From Triglochin maritima (lineage: Eukaryota; Streptophyta; Magnoliopsida; Alismatales; Juncaginaceae): DNA of 64,000 nt. The stretch lies in NCBI GenBank assembly GCA_963682175.1, contig OY821772.1:44166925-44230924 (forward strand), read 5' to 3'. Of this stretch, positions 53,246 to 64,000 are shown piece by piece (the stretch's first letter is position 1; every line of letters begins with the position of its first letter). The translations under genes and the position numbers were made by a program. Below the pieces are notes generated by a model that saw only the letters and a list, made by a program, of their open reading frames with translations, had not been told where the DNA came from and searched no databases.

Positions 53246-53510
53246 GAGTGGAAAAAATGTTTTTTTAAAATAAAAAAAGTATCTTACCACCTCCAGTAGT
53301 GTCTTGGGTGGTTCGGAAGGGTTCGAAGAGGCAGAAAGAGCCATCGGAGCGGAGCGGAATGGGACCGAGTGGGAGAGCAAAGCAGCCCCCGCTTCCATGA
53401 CTACCCTCAAAGACCTCAGAGACTTCCCTGGTGGGCTCGGAGAGGTCGTTGTCGTTGTGGTGGTATTGAGGAGGAGACAGAGAGAACCCAAGCCAACTGC
53501 CCATGTCCAT
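50518..53510 (-). CDS. AIL1: AINTEGUMENTA-like AP2 transcription factor (AIL1-like)
   Basis: Nuclear DNA-binding protein of the euANT group, which promotes growth in meristems and young organs. Minus-strand exons: 53510-53288, 53186-52694, 52599-52517, 52395-52387, 52285-52197, 52109-52036, 51285-51235, 51109-51033, 50933-50518. All junctions are GT-AG and in phase, giving 504 residues. The fourth exon is the 9-nt micro-exon (TTTATCTTG) typical of the AP2/ANT family. The N-terminus has the euANT motif WLGFSLSPP (residues 6-14), then PKLEDFLG. The first AP2 domain (about 233-299) has [20 protein letters not shown] and [15 protein letters not shown]. The linker is followed by the second AP2 domain (about 335-395) with [19 protein letters not shown] and [16 protein letters not shown]. 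The ending [15 protein letters not shown] resembles AIL1, though another AIL cannot be excluded. It appears intact. Confidence 0.94.
51291..51495. repeat. 110-bp tandem duplication beside a splice acceptor
   Basis: Two nearly identical copies (51291-51385 and 51401-51495, period 110) lie in the AP2-gene intron 51286-52035. Both contain CATGTGGTCACACACTGTTA and TATTAGGTTGCATATTTAGT. The first copy begins right at the acceptor of the exon ending at 51285 and includes its pyrimidine tract (minus strand). Confidence 0.85.
53211..53242. repeat. (TA)n microsatellite in AP2-gene intron 1
   Basis: About 16 TA units inside an intron of only 101 bp (53187-53287). It makes up roughly a third of the intron. 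Confidence 0.92.
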
Positions 53511-53671
53511 CCGATCGACCGAGAATAAAACAAGACCGAAACCCTAGAGAATGGTGGTTTGATCTTCCCAAACTCCAAAATAAGTTTCTGCGTGCGGAGT
53601 TTGAAGTGTTCTTCTCTGATCACTTACCCAGAGGAGAAGAAGCATGGGATCCCCACCAACTACTATCTGGG

Positions 53672-53679
53672 TTTATATA
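53672..53679 (-). promoter_or_regulatory. TATA box of the AIL1-like gene
   Basis: TATATAAA on the minus strand, about 160 bp upstream of the ATG at 53510. Confidence 0.6.
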
Positions 53680-56236
53680 AGAGGCACGTAAACATATTCC
53701 TAAGTTTTTATTTATTTATATATATATGTCGGTAGACGGTAGGTTAAATTTTAATTATGGTCGATATGCATCTCATCTCATTTGATAAAGTAAGATTCAG
53801 ATCAGTGTCATGTGATGCCAATTGAAATACCTAATTACATTACATTTGTTAACATATTTGTGATTGTTAGTTAAAGAAAGTACATTACTGATTAATTATT
53901 TTTTTCTGGAAGCATTAAAGTAATTTTATTTAGTCAAATAAATTGTAGCACGTTGCGCTACAATTTTTTACGGGATAAAATACGACAACACATCTACGAT
54001 TTTTGTTTTTGTTTTGAAAGTCGTTATATGCATTAGATAAAAAAAAGATGATTGTTAACATAACCCCTCCGAAGTCAAAACATAATACAAATCCGAAAGA
54101 TGTAGTCTATCGTTTCCAACCATAATGGTTAATACAAATGTCCCAACACCTTAAAAGCCAAAAAGGACCATTAAACCGAGGACGGAGGAGTGTCGCAAGG
54201 ACCAAAAAGGACCGTAAAAGCCAAAAAGGACCACCTTACTCAGGTGTCAACAGTTGAGAACGGAGGAGTGTCGCACGGCAGAAGCCCCGTCGATTCAAAC
54301 ACCCTAACTCGTCAACCTTGAAATTTGTCCTCTTCTTCTTTAACATAGCAAACCAACAAAATAAGTAGCACTAAGAATTTTTTGTTAAGTTAGGCCTTGC
54401 TGGGCAAAATGCAGTCGGCTGATTCATGTTTTGGCAATCTTCAATTTAGAGTTGCATCACATTTGTCCCAAAGTGATGATATTCGGAAAAAAAAAATCTT
54501 CCAGATCGGGATTTTTTTTAAAGAATTAGGATGGTTAGATTTTAGGTCGTAACACAAAAATTATTTTCTCCATGTATTAGAAGATAATGAAGAGACCTAA
54601 ATCAGTAAAACACCTCAACAAGATTTTTGTTGCAGGAACATCTTCTAGCTTGGGTTCTGTTCCTTCTTAGATTCTTGTTGCAGGAACAGCATAACAGTGG
54701 CTAAAAGGTGTTCTTGCTTTGAATGCTCCAAACAAATTTAATTATCCCAGTTATGGATTTTCTTTTTTGAATTCATGCATGTCAGAATTGGCTACTGATG
54801 TCAACTTTGACGCAGCTGCCCTTGGCTTCAGATATTTCCTGATGGATTTACTTCTTCTAGTTTAAACCAAGTTCCATCATGGATTCATGACACTCTAATG
54901 TGTGTGTGTTTTTTTGTTTTGCAATGTAGTTTTAAACAAGGTTCCATCATGGATTCACGCCACTCTACTAGTTTGCAATGTACTTACAACTTAATTCTAA
55001 TATAGTTGATTCACGTTTATTTGATAATTTATCGTTGGATGTCTTATGAATTATGGTCAAGATAGTAGAGATCTTCCAAACAATATAACTTGAATTTCCT
55101 ACGAATTCCGGCTTCTTCTATTGGGTTTCTGGTTTTGCGCGTTAAATTTGAATTCCAAGAAGCCACTGACCTGAAACTTGTAAATATGTGTTCTTCAAAT
55201 TGGCAAATCATAAAGAACTCAAATCAAGAAAAACCTCACGTTACTTATACAGTAATAAGACAGTGCCGAAAACAAAAGTCATGCATGAAATACGTTTGAT
55301 GCATTTATCCAAGAAAATGTCGGTTGATTGTGTTTATTTATCCAAAAAATGTATGAAAGTAGAAAAGAATTTGGTTGGGTGCGGATTTACCATTAGCGTC
55401 TTTGACTGGTGACGGCTTGGTAGTGTGGCCACTGAGTAGGGATTGACTTGACACGACAAAATGGGGCTCTGATGGCTATCTTTGTTCAGGTTGAGTGGAC
55501 GCAGACAGACAACCCTCATTAATTAAAACATCATGAACATTCAAAATCACATTCCCCCTCCATCTATCTGATTGACTCATGGTGTCACCCACGGCTGCGT
55601 TGCAGCTTGACCTCTTTTGCTTTCAGACAAGAGATTTTTTTGTTGTTGAAAGTTTACATCAAGAGAGATAATAAACTTATAAGAGGAGATTAATCCAGCA
55701 ACGATTGTTGGACCAATTCCAAGTTTGAAACTGTATTCCGTCTGTCACAAGTGGAAAGAGTGTTAGGAAATTTTGAATCATAAAAAATAAAATAAAAAAT
55801 CAAGAGAGATAAGTTTGAAACCCGAGTCATGAGTCATGAAAATTCGAAAACATCTCAAAGCAATGGCAAAAATTCAATTTTTACCTTAGCAATGGCAAAA
55901 AAATTATGCCTCAAGCTCAGCTATATAAGATACCTTTTGGTTCACTTGCTAGGTATGAACTTTAGTAAGATAATTAAAGACTAGCATTCGAAGGATAAAG
56001 GAGAGAGGCATCTGAATCCAGACACGATGGTTTTCCATGACTGAGAGAACGAGAAGAAAATTCTTAATTAAGGAGGGTTTCGTATAAACTTGAATTCAAA
56101 AGAAAACTTACAATCCAACCTGTTGCCTAGAAGAGATCTTTACGAGGAGGTTAGATCTACGTAACTAACCTTGTCAGCCCAAACTCTTCTCGTAAGAACT
56201 TAATCCTAATTAGATCAGACTAATTGGGTTCTTATT
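53680..56236. other. Promoter side of the AP2 gene and spacer
   Basis: No gene recognised. Short repeats are present: CGGAGGAGTGTCGCA occurs twice near 54185 and 54262, and GTTCCATCATGGATTCA occurs twice near 54870 and 54940. The proximal part should hold AP2-gene regulatory sequence. Confidence 0.4.
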
Positions 56237-56396
56237 GAAAGTAATGTGTTCTAAAAGCTTTACTTTTATACGTCAAATATTATGAATTGGATCTATAAAC
56301 ATTTTGTTCCTTAATTATAATATTCGCCTTTTAGAAGTGTTAAGGAATATGTGTTTGGTCATTGACCGTAGAACTCTAAAAGATAATTGTTTACAT
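56237..56396 (+). mobile_element. Family A LTR fragment, first 160 bp
   Basis: It begins TGAAAGTAATGTGTTCTAAA and follows LTR A through TTTTAGAAGTGTTAAGGAA and the CCGTAGAACTCTAAAAG block, then ends abruptly at a PIF-derived coding remnant. Confidence 0.85.
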
Positions 56397-56613
56397 AAAG
56401 GAAATATTGCGGTGGTGGTAAAGAGTGTTGTTGAGGGAAATATTACGGTGGTGGGAAATATTGCGGTGGTGGATTTTGTGAAGAACGTGGATGGTTGTAA
56501 GGGTCAAATTGGTAGGGGTTCGGATGTGGAACATGTCCATAACCACTGGAAAATAGTGGCCGAGGGGTTCGTCGTCCACGATGTAACTCACGATTGTGGT
56601 CAGGGGAAGACAT
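56397..56613 (-). pseudogene. PIF/Harbinger ORF1 N-terminal remnant
   Basis: On the minus strand an ATG at 56613 opens MSSPDHNRELHRGRR and continues into a Pro/Tyr/Gln-rich stretch (PNPYQFDPYNHP, NPPPQYFPPP), then an in-frame TAA near 56442. A proline-rich start is common in the Myb/SANT-like ORF1 proteins of PIF elements. It faces away from the transposase that starts at 57224, as in many divergent PIF gene pairs. The LTR A fragment cuts it at 56396. Confidence 0.5.
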
Positions 56614-56742
56614 TTTGGTGTAAGTTGTGCTGATGACTTAAGTCGAGTTGTAGGAAATGAATTCAAAAGTGTTTGTTTATATAACATTCTTTAGAGATAG
56701 ACATGAAACGATTCATTTTTCAACTTTCAAATGTGAACACAT

Positions 56743-57065
56743 AAGATGCTTCCGACAACGTATGAAACGTGAACAGTTAAGATTCGTCCGACAACGCATG
56801 AAACGTGAACAATTAAGATTCGTTCGACAACACATGAGACGTGAATAGTTAAGATGCTTCGGACAACGCATGAGACATTAACAGTTAAGATTCGTCCGAC
56901 AACGCATGAAACGTGAACAGTTAAGATTCGTCCGACAACGCATGAGACGTAAATAGTTAATATGCTTCCGACAACACATGAGACATTAACAGTTAAGATT
57001 CGTCTGACAACACAAGAGACGTGAACACATAAGATGCTTTTGACAACGCATGTGATGTGAACAAT
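56743..57065. repeat. 36-bp tandem repeat, about nine copies
   Basis: The unit starts AAGATTCGTCCGACAACGCA and ends AACAGTT, with substitutions among copies. Because 36 is a multiple of 3, long spurious open frames appear in several frames. The array lies between the two divergent PIF reading frames. Confidence 0.93.
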
Positions 57066-57223
57066 TAAGATTCGTTTTAAAACCTTCAACGGTCTAGAAT
57101 CCACCGACAAAGATGGACGATATGGATTTAACCCTGCCCCAGATAGGAATTAATGTTACAAATAGGAGGTTCTTGTAAAACGAACCTTAAACCACAAGTT
57201 CTCCTGAAACCCAAGTGATAAGT

Positions 57224-57842
57224 ATGACCAGTGACAATTCTTCTAACTCCAACTCCTCCTCTTCATCATTTGATCCCTTAGATGAGACAATAAACCAAAC
57301 AACCAATGTAGTTGTGGAGCACCTCTCCTCTTACCTTAATACGCAACCTCCATGTAGGAGGAGGATACGAACTTCTAACCCGGACAAAGATAGGACAGTT
57401 GGTTATAATCGTCTAATTGCAGATTATTTTACCGACAGTCCGGTGTATGGTGATCGTATTTTCAGAAGAAGGTTTCAAATGCGGAAGAATGTTTTCCTTC
57501 AAATTGCAAACACGCTCGAGGCTACGGATATCTTCTTCCAGCAACGAGCAGATGTTGTGAGTCGACTTAGCATATCAGGTATCCAAAAATGTATTGCAGC
57601 GCTCCGAATGTTAGCATACGGTGTAGCGGCAGACGAGGTGGACGAGTACTTACGTCTCAGCGAAGCAACAACAATAATGTCCCTCCAAAAATTCTGTGAA
57701 TGTGTCATTAGTAATTTTGGTGCTGAATATCTACGAACGCCTACTCCAGCAGACCTAACAAGACTGCTCCAAGTTGGTGAGTTACGAGGGTTTCCAGGCA
57801 TGATGGGCAACATCGATTGTATGCATTGGGAATGGAAGAATT
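57224..57842 (+). pseudogene. Harbinger transposase copy 2, N-terminal part
   Basis: ATG 57224 opens a Ser/Asn-rich leader, then RRRIRTSNPDKDRTVGYNR, FRRRFQMRKNVFLQIAN and DEVDEYLRLSEAT. It is clearly homologous to the copy at 40714. The first catalytic motif GNIDCMHW is intact, unlike copy 1. After EWKN a solo LTR A interrupts the frame, and the 5-bp duplication GAATT lies at 57838-57842. The gene resumes at 63755. Confidence 0.92.
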
Positions 57843-60249
57843 TGTAGGATTTCGTGTCCATATGTATGTATATATTTTAAAATTTTAATATAACATACAA
57901 GATCGATTTTCATATTTTCAGCAATTTTGTGTACATCTATTTGTGTTTTATTCTAATAACATGCAACCTACATTTATTAAAACAATCCACAATGATAGAA
58001 TCATACCTAAAGTTTCTCTAAAACGTTTTTGATGATCCGGAGTCGCGTTGCCTGCTTAATCATCCACGGAATTGCCTCCGAGTGTTCACCAAACTCTAAA
58101 CAAGGTTAGGGAGAAAGGAGCTAGTCAATCAATCTCTAACAAGGTTTAGAATCTAGCTAATAACCCCTCTTTAAGTCTCCTGAGATTCTAATCTCCAAAC
58201 TTAATTTTACTAAGAGAAATTTCGTGGTGACTAGGGAGAGATTAATGAGAGAAAGATTTTGCATTAGTCTTAAAACAAGTAGGAATAAATGCCCTTTTAT
58301 AGGCTCCCAAAATATCCTTATCAAGAGCTATTATTTAGCCATGATCCATTGTTTTTCTCTCCTAAAATTAATCTCTAAATTCCACTTAATCACCCACAAA
58401 AAACGTTTTAATTAAATATGGAATTATTCCACCCATGATTTAATTAATCTCTTAATAATTCAGGTAGAATCGTTCTTGTTCGGTAGACCGAGTATTATTC
58501 GGTCAACCGAACCATTTGGTTATAACACGTGTTCGGTGCACTGTGAGCTAGACGGTCGACCAAATCTGTATGAGAAAAATTCCCTAGAAAAATTCGGACG
58601 AACCACGTCTTGTAATTGATTTACCTTTGACCCACCAAAATCGCTCCTGGAACATAGTCATCGGATGACCGGGTCACCTTCGGTCTACCGAAAAGACTAC
58701 TTCTCGGTTGACCGTTTCCAATCGGTTAACCGAACCCGATTGTCCAGGCACTCTGGGCAATCTCGGTCAACCAATTGCGCCTACCCGTTCCCTATTCGGT
58801 TAACCGATCCGAAAATGCCCCGGTCGACCGAACCATGAACGGTTCACCGTGTTTGACCCTGATTTTACCTTTATCAAATTTTGGATTTATTTCCAACAAA
58901 ATTTGATCTTTTGGGGTTTTTAAAAATTCACATCCTATATATATTATCATATGTAATATTAAATTATTACACCCCATAATATATACATCATATGAATTTA
59001 TTATGATTCTAATTATGTTAATTCTCATAACATATTGATTTTAATTAATTCACCACATGTGTCCCATTTTCACAAGAAACTCGACACATCATATGAACTT
59101 AAAATCGAACCTCTTGTTTCCCAGTTCTGTGGTGTGACCTATGAGAGGATCTAAGCCTAATTGACAGTGATATTAAACACTTAATATCTCAGACTAGAGG
59201 CGGTATCTAGCTACACATTATAGTCACCCAATTAGCATAAATGTCTTTGTTCAACCCGAAAAAAACACAATCCGTTTAGTGATGTAAGTGCACCACTTGT
59301 GTCTGTCCCTTGCCTCATGATATTAAGAATATATACAAAGTAGAAATGTGTCACATTTGTATTATATTCATTTCTTGATCTCTTTAAGCAAATTATAACT
59401 ATGTGACTTAACTCAAGTCACATTGTGTACATTTGTTGACAAAAAAAATCCCAAATCAAAATAAAATTATCAATGATTGTTGACCCAACTTAGTGGAGAT
59501 TTATGCAATTTGGAACTTTATTGAGTTGTTTAAAAAATGCAATTTGATTGAACATGGAAATAATCATAACTTGAAGAAATGTGAAATTTCAAAATATTCA
59601 AAGGAGAAGATGAAAGTTTCCCATTGAGAAACAAAATAATAATTTAAAAAAAAAAAACAAAAAAAAAACAACAACAACAAACATGCATAACCAACGTGAG
59701 TAACTTCTCCACATGCATCCGGTCAAACACTACATCCATTTACATACCCACGTCCAACACAACCGCTCCAAAACCCACCTCCTCCATCACCAAACCAACA
59801 TACACGTCTCACAACTCTTCCTACTCTATAAATATGGGATGAGTTTTCCAAATCAGGGATACACAGACACACCCACCAAGACTACACGTATTTCAAAAAA
59901 AAAAGGGAGACCTCTTCCTTTTTTTGAAAACCAGCCAGGAATACAAAAAAAAGGGGGAGAAGAATCGTGAAAAAGTAGACAGACCAGAAAACGGAGGGAA
60001 CAAAAGAAGAGAAGGTGACGGGAGGAAGAGAAGTTTATCTCTTTGTTGTTGGTGTAGAGACTTAGGCGGCCCTTGTGAAAAGGGTGTCTACGGTTGTGGT
60101 AATCCTAGGTAACTCCGGCGCCATCAATCCCAACAACAACAATTCCGGCTCCGCCAATCCCAACAACAACTCCAGCTTCATCAACACAATGACACCGGCA
60201 AGTGCAAATTCCGGCGAATACTTTCTGTAATAATAATAATAATTAAACT

Positions 60250-60440
60250 AAATGTGCACGGGTGGCCACACCCTTGGGGATCCGTACCCATCCGTGTACT
60301 TAACGACCGTTCCGGCCTCCTCCTTTTAAGGAATCGAACCCGGACGGTCGCCCGTTAGCCAAACGGCCACCTCCCTTGGGGAATCGTACCCGTTTGGCTT
60401 GGGAAAAATACGTCATTCCGGCCTCTTCCTTTTGAGGAAT
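60250..60440 (-). repeat. tRNA/SINE-like B-box repeats inside element D
   Basis: On the minus strand CCGGGTTCGATTCC occurs twice, near 60335 and 60435, each followed by a GGAGGAGGCCGGAA-like block. Upstream of one copy, GAGGTGGCCGTTTGGC resembles a tRNA A box. This fits a SINE head or a tRNA-derived repeat, but limits and target duplication are not visible. Confidence 0.4.
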
Positions 60441-60988
60441 CGAACCCGGTTTGATTGACTATAATTTGACCCAAAAAAAAGGAACGCCGGAAGGCTGCCG
60501 AATTTGTCTTAGAAATTAAAATTTTAATTCTTGAGTATATAGTTGAAATCAATATGAACAATGTCGATAATTATCATGTGCAATAAAATAATTGATCGTA
60601 ATCATGCACAAACGACGAAAGCATGAATTAAAACATTTCAAGGATGACAACACTAAATAATCCTAAGATTCAATGGCATGTTTTGGTCATGACCATACCA
60701 AAAATAACTGACATGTCACGACTAAACAAAAGTCAAACACAAAACTCTTAGAAATCCCTGAATAACCACAACTTACAAAACTATAGTACAATCATTAGCC
60801 AAAGTTACATAACTTTGACCCACGAAATCTTCAAAACTAAAACGACAATTGTTAAACCACTCCAACATCAGATCACAACATGTCCTTGAACAAAGAAAAC
60901 GCTGAACTGTTCAATCCATACTAAACACAACCAGTGATCATCTCAGACCATGTCACCATGTCCTTCTCAGAAAGACTATGGAACACCA

Positions 60989-61264
60989 CTAGAACCTCCC
61001 TTCCACGCAATTTAAACAGTAACCGCAAACGACCACTAGTGAATATAATTGGAGCACAATCCTCAACTCACGAAGAGTAACACAAATTTTTAGAGCACTA
61101 GAAAGAGTGAATGCGTCAAGGGCCAAACCTGAGCCATGCGTTTCAGAAATAAGACCAAGGGCAGCACTGTTGTATCCATTATCCGCGAACCCAGACACCA
61201 CTGAGTCTGAAACGGCTAACATATCAAAACCAGGGTCTCCTTGTCCTTTGTAATTGACATACAA
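60989..61264 (-). pseudogene. Captured PPR-protein fragment
   Basis: A minus-strand frame of 91 residues contains VVSGFADNGYNSAALGL, LALDAFTLSSALKICVTL and a QLYSLVVVCGY end. This is the spacing of pentatricopeptide repeats (VSGFA..G....AL, then DAFTLSSALK). Only about two repeats are present, with no targeting peptide or further repeats. It looks like a gene fragment carried by the surrounding mobile element. Confidence 0.6.
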
Positions 61265-61419
61265 TTCACCCCACGTTAAAGTTCTTTATTCATTAAGGAA
61301 AAGGACAGTTTTAAGAAAAATGAATTACCTCAAGCAACCGGATTTTCTCCTGTAAAAAACGGCAGGGTCCTTGGAAGTGGGAAGAGGATGGATCAGATAC
61401 ACCGTCCCTGTTTCTCATT

Positions 61420-61570
61420 CTCTTTCTCTAGTCCATCCTCACATAAAGAAATTACCAGGTCTTTGTGTTGGCCTTGGAGGGCTTCGATATCGGAACTTAG
61501 TTTGCTAATAATCACATCTTTCTCGTCTTTCATTTGCCTTAGCTTGAATTAATAAGAATTACTCAATCTC
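61420..61570 (-). pseudogene. Captured coiled-coil exon fragment
   Basis: The minus strand reads KLRQMKDEKDVIISKLSSDI and then EALQGQHKDLVISLCEDGLE, a charged heptad-like pattern typical of coiled coils. The parent gene is not recognised. It is on the same strand as the PPR-like fragment and close to it. Confidence 0.45.
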
Positions 61571-62029
61571 TGACAAGAAATTCAAAGGATGCAAGATAGG
61601 CAAAATTCTACCAACGTGCATGCATAAGTGAGACTTTTGCACAGCTTTTCCCCAGGAAATGTGATAAGGGAAAACATGGTAAATATGAATACATTTGTTC
61701 ACTAAGTAATGGGGGAAGTTTATATACATCTCCTTCACATTACAAAAAAATTACACATGGATAAGAGAGTTGACATCTAAATTATGGAACAACTCGTGTG
61801 CTGAAAAAATCTTTCAAATGCACCCGAAAGGTCAGATAAATTGCAACAATATATAATTTGTACCAACGGATTTGTAAAATCAATCCTAAAATACAAGTAG
61901 TCTACCTAAATAGACAAAATCACAAATCCACCCCTAAATGTGGATAAATTGCAAAATAAATCTTTAAAGTTATAAAATATGTCAACCAACCTAAAAATCG
62001 AAAACAAACATAAAACCTAAATATTGACT

Positions 62030-62730
62030 GCTCTAATAATAAGTGAGGATGCACGCCAAGCATGATCTTGGGTTCCCTCTCTCTTATCATTAGAGTGGTC
62101 AGAAATTAAAATACGGACTACCTTAGTCGTAAGTGAGGATGCACGCCAAGCATGATCTTGGGTTCCCTCTCCCTTACTAGCGATGGAGTCTTCATTTAAC
62201 AAATCAAATAAACAAAACAAAAATATATATACAAACCCTCCTAAGTTACGAGGCTAAACTGACCAAGATGTGACGATATCGATCAAAAGGATAATCGTCC
62301 AAATAAGTCAAATAATACATACACAAAACCCTCCGGATCACGAGGCTAAACTGTCCAAGACACTCAACAAATTGAGTATATAAAATATTCTCCCAGTTAT
62401 GAGATTAAACTAAACTATTTCGATGATATTTATACATAAGAATCATCGGCAATATGACAAAGATGCATACACAAAACCCTCCGGGTTACGAGGCTAAACT
62501 AACCAAAACATTATAATATCGATCAAAGAATAATCGTCCACACAGAATATCACACATAAATACCTCCTAGGTTATGAGGCTAAACTAACCGTTTTTACGA
62601 TATTCTAATATCAGAATTATCGTTGATAAATTAACACGGTGTATTCATCATAAAGTTGAAGAACCTAAACATATACAAAACCCTCCTAGGTTACGAGGCT
62701 AAATTGATCATATTGTGACAATATATCACA
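62030..62730. repeat. Tandem repeat region in element D
   Basis: A 91-bp tandem duplication starts at 62040 and 62131 (AGTGAGGATGCACGCCAAGC in both). After it, a degenerate unit with CCCTCCGGGTTACGAGGCTAA and a following ATCGATCAAA/AATCGTCC block recurs about six times between 62235 and 62710. Confidence 0.8.
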
Positions 62731-63754
62731 ACAAAAGGGAGATCATTATCGAATCGATCAAAGCACGAATCGATAAATCCCCGTCCCTAATATATCGAAA
62801 CATAAAAACCCTATTAATAAAATATATATCTGAAATTGTTAAATATAACAACAATTTTGGTTTATAGTTCGCAAACGGATGCTTATATATCTTCCATTTG
62901 TGCAATGCGTAAATATGTCAACTATTGTATTTCATATTCATTCATTCTATTTAATGAAATGAAAGAAAATGTTGCACTTATTTACTTTCTGCCAGTTCTT
63001 CACATTTATTTAATTTCCTGTACAAATGAATGATATGAGTATGACACGATGAAGCATTCTTCTATACGAAGTTGTAAGGTGCGGAATTCCACCATGAATT
63101 CTTGAGAGGTCTTCGCAACACCAAATATATATAAAAACAAAGAGAAAAAAAACCCACGTTAAACAACATTATAATTTTGTTTTATCAAGGGGCCCACTAA
63201 TATCATCTCTCAATTAAGAGAGGCAATGATAATCGTTTGACTAGCTATCTTTTCCAGCACAAGTCATGTTCAACCAACTATTGCCGTTATCACCACACTC
63301 ATTGGTAGCTTTTGACAATAATCAAATTAAACACTTCTTGAGTGAAAAGATATAAGTCTCATATCTTAGGATCCAAGACACAGTAAAAACATTAATGACA
63401 CGAAACACAATTCCATAATGTTTTACTTGTTAGGTCTATTCAATATATAAAAGTAATCCTTTCCTCTTTTATATACTCGTGTCGTCAATTATTTGTAGAG
63501 CTACAACAATTGATGACCAACACGACAATCTTATCTCGGTAATTAATGTTCCATGTTAACTACCATGATTGTGAATAACTTTTGATTTATGTAAATCATT
63601 ATCTTTTAGAGCTCTACGGTTAAGGACCAAGCGCATCTTCCTTGACACTTACAAAAGACGAATATCATAATCAAGGAAAAAAATGTTTGCACATTCAATT
63701 CATAATAATTGACATATAAAAGTAAAACTTTTAGAACACATTCCTTTCAGAATT

Positions 63755-64000
63755 GTCCAGCTGCTTGGAAGGGGCAATATTAAGGCCGAAGTGGAAAACC
63801 GACACTTGTTCTGGAAGCTGTTGCATCTTACGACCTATGGATTTGGCGTTCATTTTTCGGGATCCCAGGATTGTGTAACAATATCAATGTCCTCCAACGT
63901 TCTCCAGTTTTCGATTACATTATGGATGGGCGTGCACCACCTGTTAGATATGAAGTGAATGACAACTCGTATGATATGAGTTACTATCTCACAGATGACA
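63755..64000 (+). pseudogene. Harbinger transposase copy 2, C-terminal continuation
   Basis: The frame resumes with CPAAWKGQY, then an in-frame TAA, then GRSGKPTLVLEAVASYDLWIW, FFGIPG and SYDMSYYLTDD to the window end. The second catalytic region reads NNINVL where NDINVL is expected, so Asp is replaced by Asn. The stop, the substitution and the LTR insertion each inactivate it. The element continues past the window. Confidence 0.9.

Larger units (their letters stand above)
59434..63164. mobile_element. 3.7-kb TG...CA insertion with gene fragments (family D)
   Basis: The insertion starts TGTTGACAAAAAAAATCCC and ends GTTAAACA, with the 5-bp duplication ACATT on both sides (59429-59433 and 63165-63169). 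TG...CA ends and 5-bp duplication suggest an LTR, but I see no paired LTR, primer site or retroelement domain. It may be a very long solo LTR or a chimeric element. It holds a PPR-like fragment, a coiled-coil exon fragment, pol III B-box-like repeats and a tandem repeat region, described separately. Confidence 0.7.
57843..63749 (-). mobile_element. Solo LTR, family A, inserted in the Harbinger transposase
   Basis: A perfect 5-bp duplication GAATT flanks it (57838-57842 and 63750-63754). On the minus strand it begins TGAAAGGAATGTGTTC at 63749 and ends in TCCTACA at 57843. LTR A sequence is continuous at 57843-59433 and 63165-63749, about 2.2 kb in all; the middle is another insertion. The minus-strand TATA box is near 58295-58301. 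Palindrome sites at 58470-58850 are mostly decayed forms (CGGTCAACCG, CGGTTAACCG, CGGTTGACCG). Confidence 0.9.

Noticed and set aside
53192..53623. A 143-codon frame overlapping the AP2 gene start, possible upstream ORF
   Set aside because: It opens with GTG, not ATG, and the AP2 exon in the other frame has clear motifs and phases.
56727..57110. A 127-codon minus-strand frame and overlapping plus-strand frame rich in repeated residues
   Set aside because: They are by-products of the 36-bp tandem repeat, whose period is a multiple of three.
60335..60440. A true tRNA gene on the minus strand
   Set aside because: B-box-like sequence is present, but no cloverleaf or acceptor stem can be paired.
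62030..62200. Possible CRISPR-like array
   Set aside because: Only two copies of a 91-bp tandem unit, in a plant genome; an ordinary tandem duplication.

Overview
The window looks like nuclear DNA of a eudicot plant. It is AT-rich, its genes have many short GT-AG introns, and it carries three conserved plant genes separated by tens of kilobases of nested transposable elements. I cannot name the species. All calls come from reading the sequence; nothing was searched.

Layout. 1-12.6 kb (+): a PH-RhoGAP gene of the REN1/PHGAP family in 22 visible coding exons; the N-terminal exon is uncertain. 13.6-18.6 kb: a degenerate hAT transposon with 8-bp target duplication, split by a 2.1-kb solo LTR (family A). 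20.3-21.0 kb: a long inverted repeat. 21.3-27.0 kb: a complete Ty1/copia retrotransposon (family C) with two LTRs, tRNA-iMet-type primer site, 5-bp target duplication and a broken gag-pol. 27.7 kb: a SINE-like insertion. 29.1-31.8 kb (-): a complete five-exon cytokinin dehydrogenase, CKX7 type (524 aa, no signal peptide). 32.7-37.3 kb: a non-autonomous hAT element holding a family A solo LTR, which itself holds a family B solo LTR. 38.5-40.2 kb (-): a copia remnant. 40.2-42.5 kb: a dead PIF/Harbinger element. 44.3-48.2 kb: a plant-mobile-domain exon, a MULE-like remnant and a truncated LTR A. 50.5-53.5 kb (-): a complete nine-exon AINTEGUMENTA-like AP2 gene (504 aa) with the 9-nt micro-exon. 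56.2-64.0 kb: a second PIF/Harbinger element split by an LTR A that is split again by a 3.7-kb TG...CA element carrying gene fragments.

The host genes are unrelated in function (ROP GTPase signalling, cytokinin breakdown, meristem or organ growth transcription factor) and do not form a cluster.

The most unusual signal is regulatory. Three LTR families with different terminal sequences (A, B, C) all carry, upstream of their TATA boxes, dense arrays of the palindrome CGGTCGACCG. The sites are often paired about 22 bp apart, close to two helical turns. In family C they sit in a tandem repeat of about 73 bp. In family A many sites have changed exactly as CpG deamination predicts, which creates TTGACC W-box cores. 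This looks like a U3 enhancer or silencing module shared among families.
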